Of a stretch of 64,000 nucleotides of DNA, positions 21,603 through 33,026 are shown piece by piece. The number at the start of each line of letters is the position of its first letter. Within the stretch, counting starts at the first letter, position 1. The notes beneath the pieces are model-generated. The model saw only the letters and a program-made list of their open reading frames with translations. It was not told where the DNA came from and searched no databases. The stretch lies in NCBI GenBank assembly GCA_002286855.1, contig NRSV01000007.1:445277-509276 (forward strand). Direction: 5' to 3'. The position numbers and the translations under genes were made by a program. Origin of the DNA: Bipolaris cookei (lineage: Eukaryota; Ascomycota; Dothideomycetes; Pleosporales; Pleosporaceae).

Positions 21603-22933
21603 ATGGCCTCATCGTCCCGAGTTCGTCATAGAACCTCTACCCACCGGCTTTACCTCCTCTGCCAGCCTCTTTAACTTTACCACAGGCCATTGCAGTAGTA
21701 GACGCAGTCGGTCTCACCGGCACCGACAGAGATAACATCAGCACACCTGTAACACCCGACGACCGCTTCAAAACTCGGCCCTTGCGAAACAATAGCGCGG
21801 AATCCTCTCTCGATGCAGCAGCAGCTGCTTCACCGAATCGCGCATATGCACATCCGTGCTCGCACCACGACTCCGCAAATTACCCAAATATCCTTCCCAA
21901 TACACTACCTCTCAAGCCAGCAGAGTCACGCCTTGGGCCTGTCTCGCCCTTGGGGCTAGCCAATGTCCGCATTCGTCGTTCTCACCACGGCTCACTACTG
22001 CTTCAGTCTCCCGCGCGTGCTGGCCACGCTGCCCGCATGAGGCAGCCTTTTGAAGATGCTAGCCGTGAACAGCAAACACTGCAGCCAGCACATTTGCCAA
22101 ACATTTTAGCAAAAGCATCGTCGCCGCTAGCTCGACGTGGCCACGTGCACAGCCATTCGCAGCAAGCCACCTCCCCCGTTCGCCGACTAGAGTCTCTATG
22201 CATGTCAACGACGCTATTACCAGGCCTTCAACCAGGTTTCACAAAAACATCGGAACAGAGTTCTGAGTCCTGGTCCAACGATTCCGGCTACCTGATTCCA
22301 GGCTCGCGTGGTAAACCCAATCCAAAGCCTGCCCGCGCCTTTGTACTTGATGACCGCATCTCCAAGTGGCTCACTGGCGTTTCAACGCCAAACGGCCATG
22401 AACCTTGTGCCAAGCTTCCCCAACGAAATACTTATCCCAGGTCGCAATTCTGTCAGCGCTCGTCCTCGAATTTCAGTGAAACGGCTTCGAGAAGCGGTAA
22501 AGAGACGCTAGAAGCACCTTCAGCAAACACCGTTACCATACGCGATGTCTTCCATATTCGCACAGAGTCTACTATCCGCCCCGCAACACCACTTCGCTCG
22601 CGTCCCCGTGCTGCTAACCATCAAGCCTCGTCCTCTGATCCTAATATCCAGCTCAGCCCTCTAAGCCCAAACGTCTGCATCGAGCGCGGTCCATCGCGCT
22701 ACCACTCTTCCCGCAACTTACACAGTGCTGCCTCTCCCACCAAATCTCTCTGCGTGTCCTTCAAGGAAAATGCCGCTCCGACTACTTCTCACCACGCACG
22801 TGGCAGTAGCGGCGGTGCCCAGGAATCCCCTTGCAAAATCGGCATCGGAACACGATTCCAGCACCCAAATCATACTCTCCATACAAGCCGGGGAATACGG
22901 ACACGACATGTGGATCCGCAAAGCTCCGTCTGA
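21603..22933 (+). CDS. Disordered Ser/Pro/Arg-rich protein of unknown function
   Basis: The frame at 21686-22933 has no ATG near its 5' end but is clearly coding (AIAVVDAVGLTGTDRDN, then TPVTPDDRFKTRP). A model with an 18-nt first exon (21603-21620, starting at an ATG in a CCACCATGG context) and a 65-nt intron with a CTTTAAC branch-like site and CCACAG acceptor joins it in phase 0, giving 421 residues. The donor GTTCGT is weak, so this exon is tentative. The protein is Ser/Pro/His/Arg-rich and probably disordered; segments such as ARAFVLDDRISKWL and TKSLCVSFKENAAP look conserved. Near the C-terminus another frame (about 22830-23006, TQIILSIQAGEYGHDMW then SDKRITISKKRE) looks more protein-like than the called one, suggesting a missed intron or a frameshift at about 22790-22860. 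Confidence 0.55.
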
Positions 22934-23341
22934 CAAACGCATCACCATCTCAAAGAAGCGCGAGGAAAATGGGGATACACAGACGCTCGGTAAGCAAAAA
23001 GCATGAAAGAGAGGTAATACAAAATAGTACTTGTGTAATCATATTATCATTACTATAACACCAGCGGTTCCCCGTACATATTCAGATAAATAAGCATCTT
23101 GCATTAGTTGCAGGGGGAAGGAGGAGTGTGGCAAATTCAATCCAATGAAATTATTAGGGCAAAAAAAAAGGGTGGAGAGAGGATTAGTGCATTGTTTTTG
23201 CCCTTGTTCACATCATATATTACTTTTGTTTCCCCCAAACAAAACGTAAATAAAGTAAATATATAGTAAAAACTCGGGCCCTTAAAGCTTTAAAAAAAGA
23301 TGACATCCTTATTCATGCCTTTTGTTTCCCTGTTCAAATCA
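22934..23341. other. Convergent 3' intergenic region
   Basis: About 400 bp between the converging disordered-protein and tyrosyl-tRNA synthetase genes, A/T-rich with poly-A runs. Part of it may be coding if the preceding gene ends in the alternative frame near 23006. Confidence 0.5.
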
Positions 23342-25302
23342 TCAATCACGGACAATTCTGCAAATCTGGATCTTGGCTTTACCCGCCCGCAAAACGAGGG
23401 CTTCCCAGTCGACCAAATAGTGATTCGGGTTGACCTCCTTGCCGGGTTCGATAGTGGCCCATTTGAGCGCAGTGGGGTTATCGACGGAGCCCGAGTTGGG
23501 CACGATGACGTACGCGCCTTTTTTGGCAATGAGCCGACTGGCTTCTGAGCGCGACGAGGCGAGCCCTGCGGCGTAGAGGATGTGAGGGAAGGATCCTGGT
23601 GCGAGCATGGACAGAGGTATGGTGACGATGTGATTGTTTGAGGGCTTTGGGGGCGGAGATGTTGCTCCGGCGGGCGTTGTAGCCTGGGCTGGGGAGCTGG
23701 TAGTCGCGTAGGCTTGCTTGTATTCTAAGAGCTCTTGTTCTTTCTTGCTGAGTGGTGCCTCGGCGCCCGACGACGATGATGGTGACGCATCGGTACCCTT
23801 GCTGCTGGAAATGGCAGTTCGGAGGGAGAGGAGGGAGAAGGTATTTGTGCCTTGGCCGAAGGCGTCCTTGTGAGCTGCCTCAGCTTTCTTTGCTGCGGCT
23901 GCGCCGTGGGCTAGCTCGACGATTTCACGTGCGAGGATGTGCTGGGCCAGGCGCTTTGACGGGTCTTGGGATTGCTGTGACATGAGCAACTTGATAGAGT
24001 CGAGGGAGAGGAAGGTGAAGAGTTTGAGGTAGCGCTCTACGTCGGCATCTGCGGTGCGCATAAAGTACTGTGGTGCGAGTTAGTTGAGGAGGCCATTTGG
24101 TGTCAAAGTAACAGATGTAAGTACCTGGTAGAGGTCAAATGAGTTCAGCATCTGGCCATCCAGCCAGACAGCATTGCCAGCACTCTTCCCAAACTTCTCG
24201 CCAGAAGCAGTTGTAAGTAGCGGCGTTGTGAGCCCATACGTTGCTACGCGTGGATCCTCTTCTGCCGCTCCTTCATCCATGCCATATATCTTGCGCATAT
24301 GGCTGACAGCACCCATGCCCGCAATAATGTTGCCATACTGATCAGAGCCACCGATTTGAAGCTGAACACCCTGGTTCTTATACATGCTCCACCAGTCGTA
24401 GGCTTGGAAGAGGGGGTAACTGAATTCGGATATAGCCATACCTTCGCCGCTTTCCATTCGGAGCTTGACTCTGGTGCATGCGTGAGAAAGCAAGTCTGTA
24501 CGACAGTCGGCTGGAACTTACGAATCGCGACTGAGCATAGCGCCCAGGCGCATGCCAGAGCCCAAGTCCCTCATCAGTTCCACTGCGCTGAGCTTTTCAA
24601 GCCATTTGCGGTTGTTGAGAATATCTTGCTTCCGGCTCGTCATCTGCGAGAACTGGTGCTTGATGCCCAGGCACTTGACATTGGTCCACAGCTTCTCAAG
24701 CTGTCGCTGTATGCTCTCCACGTTCATGGATTGCACGTTCTCCGCCTGGCGCGAGCGTGCTGTCGTTCTGCCAGAAGGATCTCCAATCTGAACAGTACCT
24801 CCACCCAACTAACCCATGATTAAAAGCCATTGTGCGTGACGGATCGCGGGGAGCTCACCAAGCTCACGGTGTAGTAGCCATGCAGGTACATCCAGTACAG
24901 CGCCATCAGAGGGAGAAGATGACCGACATGCAGAGAGGGTGCCGTCGGGTCTACGCCAACATATACACCAATGCGCTTTTCTGTGAGCAGCCAATTGAGC
25001 TCCTTGCGTCCACTGTAAATTCTCAGTATAGTCCTGCCATGGCTGTCTTCTCCTTGCCATGCTTACCCAGCAACATCCTTGACGAATCCTCGCTCTTCAA
25101 GCACGCTCAGCATGCTCTGCTGTATTCCCGCTCGCACCCTGCCCGCTTTCTCTTCCCATTGTGCCTGTCTGGCTGCTGGGTCTGATTCCTCGTCTGCCCA
25201 CCTCTTTGCTGGTCGCTCACCGCGCGCCAAAGTAGACTGCTGCCGTATGCATTGTCGACACACGAGGAACCGTGGTCTGGACAGTTGTCTCCAGGATGAC
25301 AT
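23342..25302 (-). CDS. MSY1: Mitochondrial tyrosyl-tRNA synthetase
   Basis: Five exons (25067-25302, 24859-25012, 24522-24808, 24125-24470, 23342-24067) join in frame to 582 residues across introns of 50-57 nt. The N-terminus (MSSWRQLSRPRFLVCRQCIR) is a mitochondrial presequence. The class I catalytic core is of bacterial type: GVYVGVDPTAPSLHVGHL holds the HIGH-like motif, followed by GGGTVQIGDPSGRT, QIGGSDQYGNI, and KFGKSAGNAVW for the KMSKS-like loop. The C-terminal part has an S4-like RNA-binding segment (AAGLASSRSEASRLIAKKGAYV) preceded by a low-complexity insertion rich in Ser, Ala, Pro and Thr. The enzyme charges mitochondrial tRNA-Tyr with tyrosine. It is divergent from the GH36 gene. 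Confidence 0.95.
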
Positions 25303-25694
25303 GGCTGCCAATTGCACCGCATCGTACCTGGCCCCAGGTCAAAAATGTTCCGGCCTGCCAAGCGGGAGCGAGCTCGACACCGATTGGCTGAAGCTCAGAG
25401 CTCCCTGCAGCTTCCCCGACATCTCCGCATCCGCATCCCATCCACATCCGCACACGTCACATGCACTGCCCTTACGCATGATGCTACTGCTACAGTTAGT
25501 GCCTACATGTGCACCATTTATCTCCTAGCTGCAACCTCAATCAAGCATCAATTCACCCTCATTACCTCCATCTCTAGTCGTTTTGCCTGATCGTGTCTTC
25601 CTGTTCTACCAACCCTACACTAAGCACGGCTTACTCTTGCACCTCACCTTGAGCTTTGCTTGTCCAGTGTAACGAAACCCCCTGTTTTGCCACC
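25303..25694. promoter_or_regulatory. Bidirectional intergenic region, MSY1 / GH36
   Basis: Start codons of the two divergent genes are 392 bp apart, so promoters of both should lie here. No individual site is claimed. Confidence 0.45.
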
Positions 25695-28579
25695 ATGTAT
25701 GCCTCACTTACCTGCCATCCGCCGTTGGGTCAGACAACGACCATCGCTTCAGATAGAGACTCCGTGAGTTCAAGGCTGCTCTGGGTGCTAGGCTTGGTTC
25801 TAACGTCCTGTCAGGTTAAGTTCACAGTAGTCATTGAGAGCTCTGTTGGCTCAGAAAAGAGCTGGGAAGTTGCTCTATGGCACAATTTCCATGCCTCTGA
25901 TCAATGGACCAGCTCTAAGTTTGAGCCCAACCTTGAGCCAACTGTGGTATGAGCGGTTGTAGCACTACATATGTGTTGAGAAAGCTGATAGTCTCAAGAC
26001 GGCGGTCAGCCCACACCGAACCGATTTAAAACGTCAGTGCTTTACATTTGAACTCACGGGCCACCCGAAGCACGGTTCTTCAGTATCGTACACGGTTACC
26101 TTCAGATCAGGAAAGGTATGTTCTAAAAAGGTTATTGTCATTTACTCGTCACCTGACCGCCATTGCTTGTTGCATATTAAAAAAACGAATGAACTTTATT
26201 GCCTCCTCAAGGACTCAATTGACAATTGCAGGACGAGCCATGGAAATGGGCAAATGAGCACTTCTCAACTTCCGATGGCCATCTCATCTATCAATCACCA
26301 GAACCATTGGATGATAATTTGACATGGTATCTTGAAAATCTTCCGCCATTTTTCGCAATCTCAAAGGAGCAAAGTGACACACCTAATACTCAGTTATGGG
26401 ATATTTTCTACCCAATCGGAGCAGCCTCTGGAAAAACAGCCGGTCAATCACGCGAAAAACTGGGCAAGCCTACGAACCTCTCTCGGTGGTTTGCGGCAAT
26501 TCGCCTGTGGGCTCCGTGGATTGCACCTAGACAAGGCAAGGATCGCTTCCAGCCTGACAAAGAGGCCATCTTGGCTGCATTTGAGCGACATGACGGGTCA
26601 CACTTGGTGATTTTAGCAATCAGTGGAGTTGGGGATGTTCTCACTACGCTCAATCACGATGGGGTTGGAAATATCGTAATGAATTCCACAAACGATGCTG
26701 ACAAGGATGGAACCGTTCGCCTTGCTGCTGCGGTTGGCAAGAGTGTGGAAGATGCAATCGCTGCCTCAATGTACTATGCACGCAGGCTCGTAATGGCCTA
26801 CGAAGAATCTACTGGGCATATCGATGAGGAGACGAAGGCTCTGGTCGACGAATTTAAGCCCCAGTGGCTAGAGAACTGGTACGATGGATTGTCATACTGT
26901 ACCTGGAATGGGCTGGGCCAGAAACTCACGGAGGATAAAATCTTCGATGCTTTGGAATCTCTACGCGAGAACGAGATAAATATCAGCAACCTTATCATCG
27001 ACGACAACTGGCAATCACTAAACACGGAAGGTGGCGATCAGTTCGACAATGCATGGATGGAGTTTGAAGCCAACAAGAATGGCTTCCCCCGCGGTCTCAA
27101 GGCTACAGTGGGCCATATCCGAGACAAGTACAAGCACATCAAACACGTCGCAGTCTGGCATGCCATTTTCGGCTACTGGGGTGGTGTAGCTCCCGAAGGA
27201 CGTATTGCAAAGGAGTATAAGACGACAACTGTCAAACTCAAAGACGGAGTCTCAGGTGGTGAGATCATGGTAGTTGCCGAAGAGGACGTCGACCGGTTTT
27301 ACAAAGACTTTTACCAGTTCTTATCTTCTTGCGGAGTTGACTCTGTAAAGACAGACGCACAGTTCTTCCTCGACGAACTCCAAGACGCAGACGACCGACA
27401 AAAATTGGTCAAATCCTTCCAAGACGCCTGGTCCATCGCTCAGCTCCGCTACTTCTCGGCACGAGCAATATCCTGCATGTCCCAAGCACCCCCCCTAATA
27501 TTCCACTCTCAGCTCCCCTCGAACAAACCGCGCATGCTCCTTCGCAACTCGGACGACTTCTTCCCCGAAGTCCCTGCCAGCCACCCCTGGCACATCTTCT
27601 GCAACGCCCACAACTCTCTCTTGACCCAATACCTCAATATCCTCCCAGACTGGGACATGTTCCAAACCAGCCACGACTACGCCGCCTTCCACGCCGCCGG
27701 CCGCTGCGTCAGCGGCGGCCCCATCTACATCACCGACGTTCCCGGCCACCACGATATACACCTCATCTCCCAAATGACAGGCAATACTCCGCGCGGCGAC
27801 ACCGTCATCCTGCGGCCCCACACCGTCGGCAAAAGTACATCCGCCTACAACGCCTATGATGACCCGGTCCTCCTCAAAGTCAGCACATACGTCGGTAGAG
27901 CACACACGGGTGTCTCTATCCTCGGCATCTTCAATTGCACCCCCAAACCTGTATCTGAAATCATTGCCCTCGACGCTTTTCCCGGCGCGGAAAAGGGGAC
28001 GTACGTGATCCGCTCGCATACGGATGGCCAGGTCAGCAAGCCGACTAGTGTAGCTACCAACGCAGCGTTTGTGCATCTTGACGTCGCAGTACGGGGCTGG
28101 GAGATTTTATCTGCGTTCCCGCTGCAATCGTTTACGCTGGAGCGCGGCGAGGGCCTCGGTGCGAGCGGTCCTAAACACATCAACGTGGCAAATCTAGGTG
28201 TGCTAGGTAAAATGACGGGGGCCGCCGCGATTATCAACTCGGATTCATACATTGAGCGGAGTTCAGGGCGTTTGAGGGTTTGGACGAGCTTAAAGGTTTT
28301 GGGCAAGTTTGGTAAGTCCCCCGTCTACGTATCTTTTTTTTCGGTAATGTGGATTGCTGACAGTCGTGTATAGGGTTGTATGTTTCGGATCTCCCGAGTC
28401 GATCGATTGAGAATGATTTTTTTGCTGTGCTGTTTGGACGCCCGATTCCGCTGCATTGTGTAAGTGTGAGTAAAGGATGCGAGAATGTGCTTGAGATTGA
28501 TACGGTGAGGGCGTGGAAGGAGACGGATTCAAAGGCGGGGTGGAGCAATGAGGTTGTTGTTGAGGTTTTTATTCGATGA
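25695..28579 (+). CDS. GH36 raffinose-synthase / Sip1-like alpha-galactosidase
   Basis: Exons 25695-25763, 25815-25946, 25999-26115, 26232-28311 and 28374-28579 join in frame to 867 residues. The core matches the plant-type Sip1/raffinose synthase branch of GH36: WYDGLSYCTWNGLGQ, LIIDDNWQS, then VKTDAQFFLDE with the probable nucleophile Asp481, and RNSDDFFPE with the probable acid/base at Asp547-548. A beta-sandwich end region (ILGIFNC...) and a C-terminal domain follow. There is no signal peptide, so it should act in the cytosol on alpha-galactosides such as raffinose or galactinol-like substrates; whether it hydrolyses or transfers galactose cannot be told from sequence. The short 5' exons are supported by frame continuity and a beta-rich N-terminal domain (VKFTVVIESS, then CFTFELTGHPKHGSS). 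Confidence 0.9.
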
Positions 28580-29074
28580 TTGAAATGACTTGGAAATACG
28601 GGGAAAAGATGCATTCTGAGTTTTGCGGGGGGGTTTTCTTACATAGCATCATGAAGCCGTTGTCTAAACTGTGTGAGCTGTGTATCGGTTCAAACTTGAT
28701 ATCCTCATCATGATTGCAACACATCATCATTCCGGCGCCTACTCATTTCCTCAACAGATGTATAATGTTCAAGGCAATAAAACTTTCAGGTATCTCGACC
28801 AAACGTAAAATACATAAGCAAGCATAAACGCTACCATCCGACGCCGAAGAAACAGGATCGCTCATTGGGAGAACAAACAAGGCCAAGCCAGACATGAACA
28901 GTTTATGCACTTTTTTTTTCTCTTTTCTTCGTCAGACTGTTCCATACCAGCAGTGTCATTAACAAGACGGCGTTTCGTAACGTCTCTCCTTGCTCATATG
29001 TCACATAATTGACCTTCATTCCTGCATCACCAGTTTATCTTTCTCTCTCATGGATTTCCGACTTGAAGCACGCA
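28580..29074. other. Convergent 3' intergenic region
   Basis: About 500 bp between the converging GH36 and WD40 genes, A/T-rich, with no coding signal seen. Confidence 0.5.
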
Positions 29075-31471
29075 TCATAACTTGACGCCCCAGATACCGC
29101 GTCCACCAGCAACACCGACCCATTCGCCGCCTTGTCCAGTCAGTGCGCTCTGAGGAGCCCAGCTGAGGTTGCCGACTTCATAGTCGCATCGCCAGCTAGC
29201 GTACGGTCCCTTTTGGCCGACCGGCGCATTCTGCTGGTTTGCAGCGCCATTTGCCGGGTGCGAGTTTGCAGGTGGAGGTGGAGGCTGTGTTGAAGCATGT
29301 TCACCGCTGATTGTAGCACCATTGTTTGCGTGTAGCAGATCCCATATCAAGACGAGCGAGTCGTCGGCACCTGACGCGAGCATTCCTCTTCGAGAGGGGT
29401 TCCATTCTATACTGTTGACAGCTGCAGAGTGACCGCGAAGCTCGAGCAGAGCTTGGCCGGGTTGTCTAACATCGAGGATACGGATGAGGTTGGAGTCGGC
29501 GGCAAAGGTAGCAAGGAGATGTGAGTCGTGTGGGGAAGCGGCGAGTCGGAGCAGCGGTGGAGCATACGACATGGTCTGCTGTGCTTTGGTCGGAGACATG
29601 CGGCCAGTTGGCGAGCCTGTGTAGAGTTAGTTATTCGTGTGCGAAGGAAAAAAAAGTGTACCAACCCTTGTCTCTATCTGCTCCCTTGTCGGAAGGCTCG
29701 TAAATGATTGTGCTGTGTTCGAGGCTGCGCAGATCGAACATGCGCACACTTCCATCAGCACCACAGCTCACAAAGACATCGACACTGCCTGCGCAGAAGC
29801 GAACGTCAAAGACCTCTTTGTCGTGGGCAATCAATTGTGTCTTTGCTGTAAGAGAGGGTATATCCCAAATTGTGCAGGTTGTGTCTATGCTGGAGGTGAT
29901 GATGAGCTTTGGCGACATGGTGTTCCAGTCAAGGGACGTTAGCGGGGCGGTATGCTCTGGTGTCTTGGAATTGGAGAGGAGCGCAAGTGGTGTAAGCTTA
30001 GGAAGCTGAGGCTCTCGTGTATTCACAGATGATGAGCGTGTGATGGTGTTGCTCGTGGTGTTTCCAGAGGCTTGAGGTAGCGACCACAGGCGCAGGTGGT
30101 CGCCAGACGTTGCGAGGAGGTCTGTCGACTGTTTTTGTGACGAGGGCGGCTCCCACAGCATGCGTGTGACTGGGAAAGAGCATGTGGCTTCGGCAATGGC
30201 GTTGTATTCAAGGCCAAAAGGGGTTGCGCCAGGGGCGGAGACATCTTGGGGCGCTATCTGAGTGTCGAGGATGCGGATCTAAACGGCGCATTAGTTGAGA
30301 CCTCATCGTTCCCAAATGACTGCTTACAAAGTTGTGGTTGTCTTCTAGGTAACTGCCCACGGCCATCTTGCCGGCGCTGTTGCTCCCCGATACATTCCAC
30401 TTGCACCAATCGAAGGCGTATATGCTCCAGGGGGCGAGGTAGTTGCTGTTGGAAGGCACCTTGTTCATATCGCCGAGGGTCGAGTTGCTGTGGCCCGCAT
30501 TCTCAGGCTCCATATTCGAGTTTGCACGTGGTCTAATATCCGCGAGGCCGAGGGGGGATTGGGATGCGGCGCCCGAAGGGGTCGTAGGATAGTACTTTTG
30601 CGCGGGTGTGCCGGCGGCGTACTTGGGCTGCTGTTGCTGCTGCTGCTCGGGGGTATTAGAAAAAGGAATGTATTTCTGGTCGGGGCCCAGGCCAGCTGGG
30701 CTGGAGCGCGAGTACGAGTGCGACGAGTGGGGGGAGTGCTGGGACTGGCTGATTGTGTTTGAGCGCGTGGGTAGTGTGTACTGCTGAGCGTTTGTGGCTA
30801 TCTGCGTCTGGGAAGGCCCAACGGGGGCAGTGTAGGAAGTGGCAGGGCCGGGTCGCTGCTGCTGCTGTTGCGGCTGCTGTGACGGTTGTGGCTGCTGTGG
30901 CTGCTGTGGCTGCTGCTGCTGTTGCTGCGACGCCGCACCGCTTGCAGGCTGAAGACTGCCGGGCACTGTGGGAGAGGCATACTGGCTGTTTTGTGGGGTG
31001 CTATGGTCAAGGTTGATGTTGGGCGCCGACCGATAGGTGTCGGGCGGGTTGTACATTTGCTGACCCGACGTCGCTGGGGGAGGCACTGAGGCATGTTGGC
31101 CTACTGCCGCCGACACATGGTGCTCTTCGGGGGCGCGCCCTCCCATGCTGGGCACCTTATGTCGCGGCGTGTCGAAGCTCGAGTTTGCAGCTGGCGGTGC
31201 CGTGGATGCCATGTACGCCTCACCCGGTGCTTGGGCATTGCCACTGCTTCCTGGCAGAAAGGCATCGGTGCCCGCCCGTGTGGTGCCCTGTGTTGCTGCA
31301 CGCAGATTGCCTCCAGGCGCTCCTATGCCTGCGGATGGGGGAGATGGTTATCAGCTGGTGTTCACGCAAAGTGCCCCCGGAAGCCTACATACTCCCAAGC
31401 GCCGAAGCGGCGGCATAGATGCCCTGCGCCGGGTCGAGGGGCGCATTCTGGTGGTGGTGTCCGAAGGGCAT
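29075..31471 (-). CDS. DCAF7/AN11-type WD40 protein
   Basis: Four exons (31393-31471, 30328-31328, 29666-30278, 29075-29616) join in frame to 744 residues; introns 64, 49 and 49 nt. The first 270 residues are low complexity: Gln runs, Pro and Ser, plus a His-rich start (MPFGHHHQNAP). The rest is WD40: APWSIYAFDWCKWN, RILDTQIAPQDV, TSLDWNTMSPKLIITSSIDT, then HDKEVFDVRFCAGSVDVFVS and GADGSVRMFDLRSLEHSTII, and LRGHSAAVNSIEWNPSRRGM. That succession is typical of the DCAF7/TTG1/AN11 family, a scaffold that binds DYRK/HIPK-type kinases and CUL4-DDB1 in animals. Here the last blade is interrupted by a Pro/Asn/Gln insertion. Cytosolic or nuclear scaffold role is inferred from family. Divergent from the PPAT gene. 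Confidence 0.88.
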
Positions 31472-31802
31472 GGCGCCTGCAATTCCTACCGCGCTGGCTC
31501 ACCAAGAGAGAAAAGAAAAACAAAGTGACGGGCAACAGTTGCGGCGTGGAGTCGTCTGGGAAAGCGACATGTGCGGTTGGCGTATGTACAGTCCCTGGGC
31601 GGCCCTGTCTCGGCAAATGTTCCCCACCACCCCTCCAACCAACCCTCCCCCCTTCACGCCCAGGGCGGGAAAGAGGACGGGCATTGCATTAGAGCCCCCG
31701 CAATCCATGCTCCCTCTGCTCGCAAGACGTGTTGCATTCAACTCTGTCTCTGTTCCTATCACCTCTTTGGTTCGTCTGGTGATTGCTCGTCATTTTGTAA
31801 CC
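31472..31802. promoter_or_regulatory. Bidirectional promoter region, WD40 / PPAT
   Basis: The two start codons are 331 bp apart and divergent. The plus-strand PPAT frame stays open back through part of this region and includes an in-frame upstream ATG at 31707, so the transcription unit boundaries overlap the possible presequence. Confidence 0.4.
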
Positions 31803-33026
31803 ATGCCACCCTCACGCAAGCCAGTCTACCGTGCCCTGTTGTTGCTGCCGCCTGCACCAGCTCCGTCATCGTATGCAACACTCAAGGCTGCATACAACGC
31901 CCCAATATGCACCGTTCTGAAAGAGCTGGCAGCTTCACAGTCTAAATCACAGGGGCATACCCTCTTGGAAATTGCTTTGCCATGCCCGCATCTGTATGGA
32001 CATCTTGATGCGCCGCGGGGACCTTATTACGCCATCACGCAGCAGCTAGTCGCTGACCTCTACAAACTCATTTGCATCACGACAAGCAGGCACGCTATCG
32101 ATACCGAGGATGAGGAAGGCATTGACGCCCGCATTGTGCTGGTGGCATACCCAAGAGACGGTCACCTGACCGGGCTCCTGCCGGATGCTACTCCAGAGCA
32201 GGAACTCCAAGGTCCAGTCGTCGACATGCATGCACTAGCTCGCAGCCCTCGGCCATGGCACATAGTCTATTCAGTCGAGAGTGAACAAGGCGAGCAAGTG
32301 CTGAAAGCCTTTACATCTCTAGCCAAGTCGCAATGTGCCGTGAACAAAGTCCGAGGCGGACTAGTGAGTGTAGACGCTTCGTCGCCAGAGTCGTCTCTTC
32401 AACAGGCCAGTGCAGCCACGAACCACATCTCAGTAGCTGTTGGAGGAACTTTTGATCATCTCCATATTGGCCACAAGCTGCTGCTGACCATGTTCGCATT
32501 CATGCTGGGGAGACGGCAGTCGTCTACATTAGAGTTGAAGCCCAGTGTGCTTACCGTTGGAATCACCGGCGATGCCCTACTACAGAAGAAAAAGTATGCA
32601 GACCAGCTTGAGAGCTGGAAGCAACGCCAGGAATCTGTACACGAGTTTCTTTCACACCTTGTCTACTTTGGATCTCCAGATGACGAGCGGATTCATACCG
32701 AGGAACTGAATGAGCCTGGACCAAATGGCCATGCTGTGCACGTCAGCTATCCCTTTGGGCTTACTATCAAATATGTCGAGATATGGGATCCCTTTGGCCC
32801 GACCATCACCGACAAAGACATTACCGCCCTGGTGCTCTCGCTCGAAACGAGGAGCGGGGGTGCGGCAGTCAACGAAAAGCGCAAGGAGCAGGGCTGGGAG
32901 GCGCTCGATGTGTTTGAGGTTTCGGTTCTCGATGCCAGCGAAGAAGACAACGTGGACGAATCTTTCGAGAGCAAGCTGAGCAGTACGGAGATCCGGCGCA
33001 AACGCAGCGAACGCGCTCGGGTCTAG
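31803..33026 (+). CDS. CAB4: Phosphopantetheine adenylyltransferase
   Basis: One exon of 407 residues from the ATG at 31803. The C-terminal half is the nucleotidyltransferase domain: AVGGTFDHLHIGHKLLL, with the HxGH motif at His221-His224, VGITGDALL, and LSSTEIRRKR as the ISSTxxR-like motif. The N-terminal 200 residues are the extra domain found in fungal and animal-type enzymes. It joins ATP and 4'-phosphopantetheine into dephospho-CoA, the fourth step of CoA synthesis, in the cytosol. The same frame is open upstream, and starting at the ATG at 31707 would add 32 residues (LLARRVAFNSVSV...) that look like a mitochondrial presequence; both starts are possible. Confidence 0.93.
   Translation: MPPSRKPVYRALLLLPPAPAPSSYATLKAAYNAPICTVLKELAASQSKSQGHTLLEIALPCPHLYGHLDAPRGPYYAITQQLVADLYKLICITTSRHAIDTEDEEGIDARIVLVAYPRDGHLTGLLPDATPEQELQGPVVDMHALARSPRPWHIVYSVESEQGEQVLKAFTSLAKSQCAVNKVRGGLVSVDASSPESSLQQASAATNHISVAVGGTFDHLHIGHKLLLTMFAFMLGRRQSSTLELKPSVLTVGITGDALLQKKKYADQLESWKQRQESVHEFLSHLVYFGSPDDERIHTEELNEPGPNGHAVHVSYPFGLTIKYVEIWDPFGPTITDKDITALVLSLETRSGGAAVNEKRKEQGWEALDVFEVSVLDASEEDNVDESFESKLSSTEIRRKRSERARV

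Noticed and set aside
27495..28076. 193-codon minus-strand frame
   Set aside because: Antisense of the GH36 exon; composition is that of a reversed coding strand.
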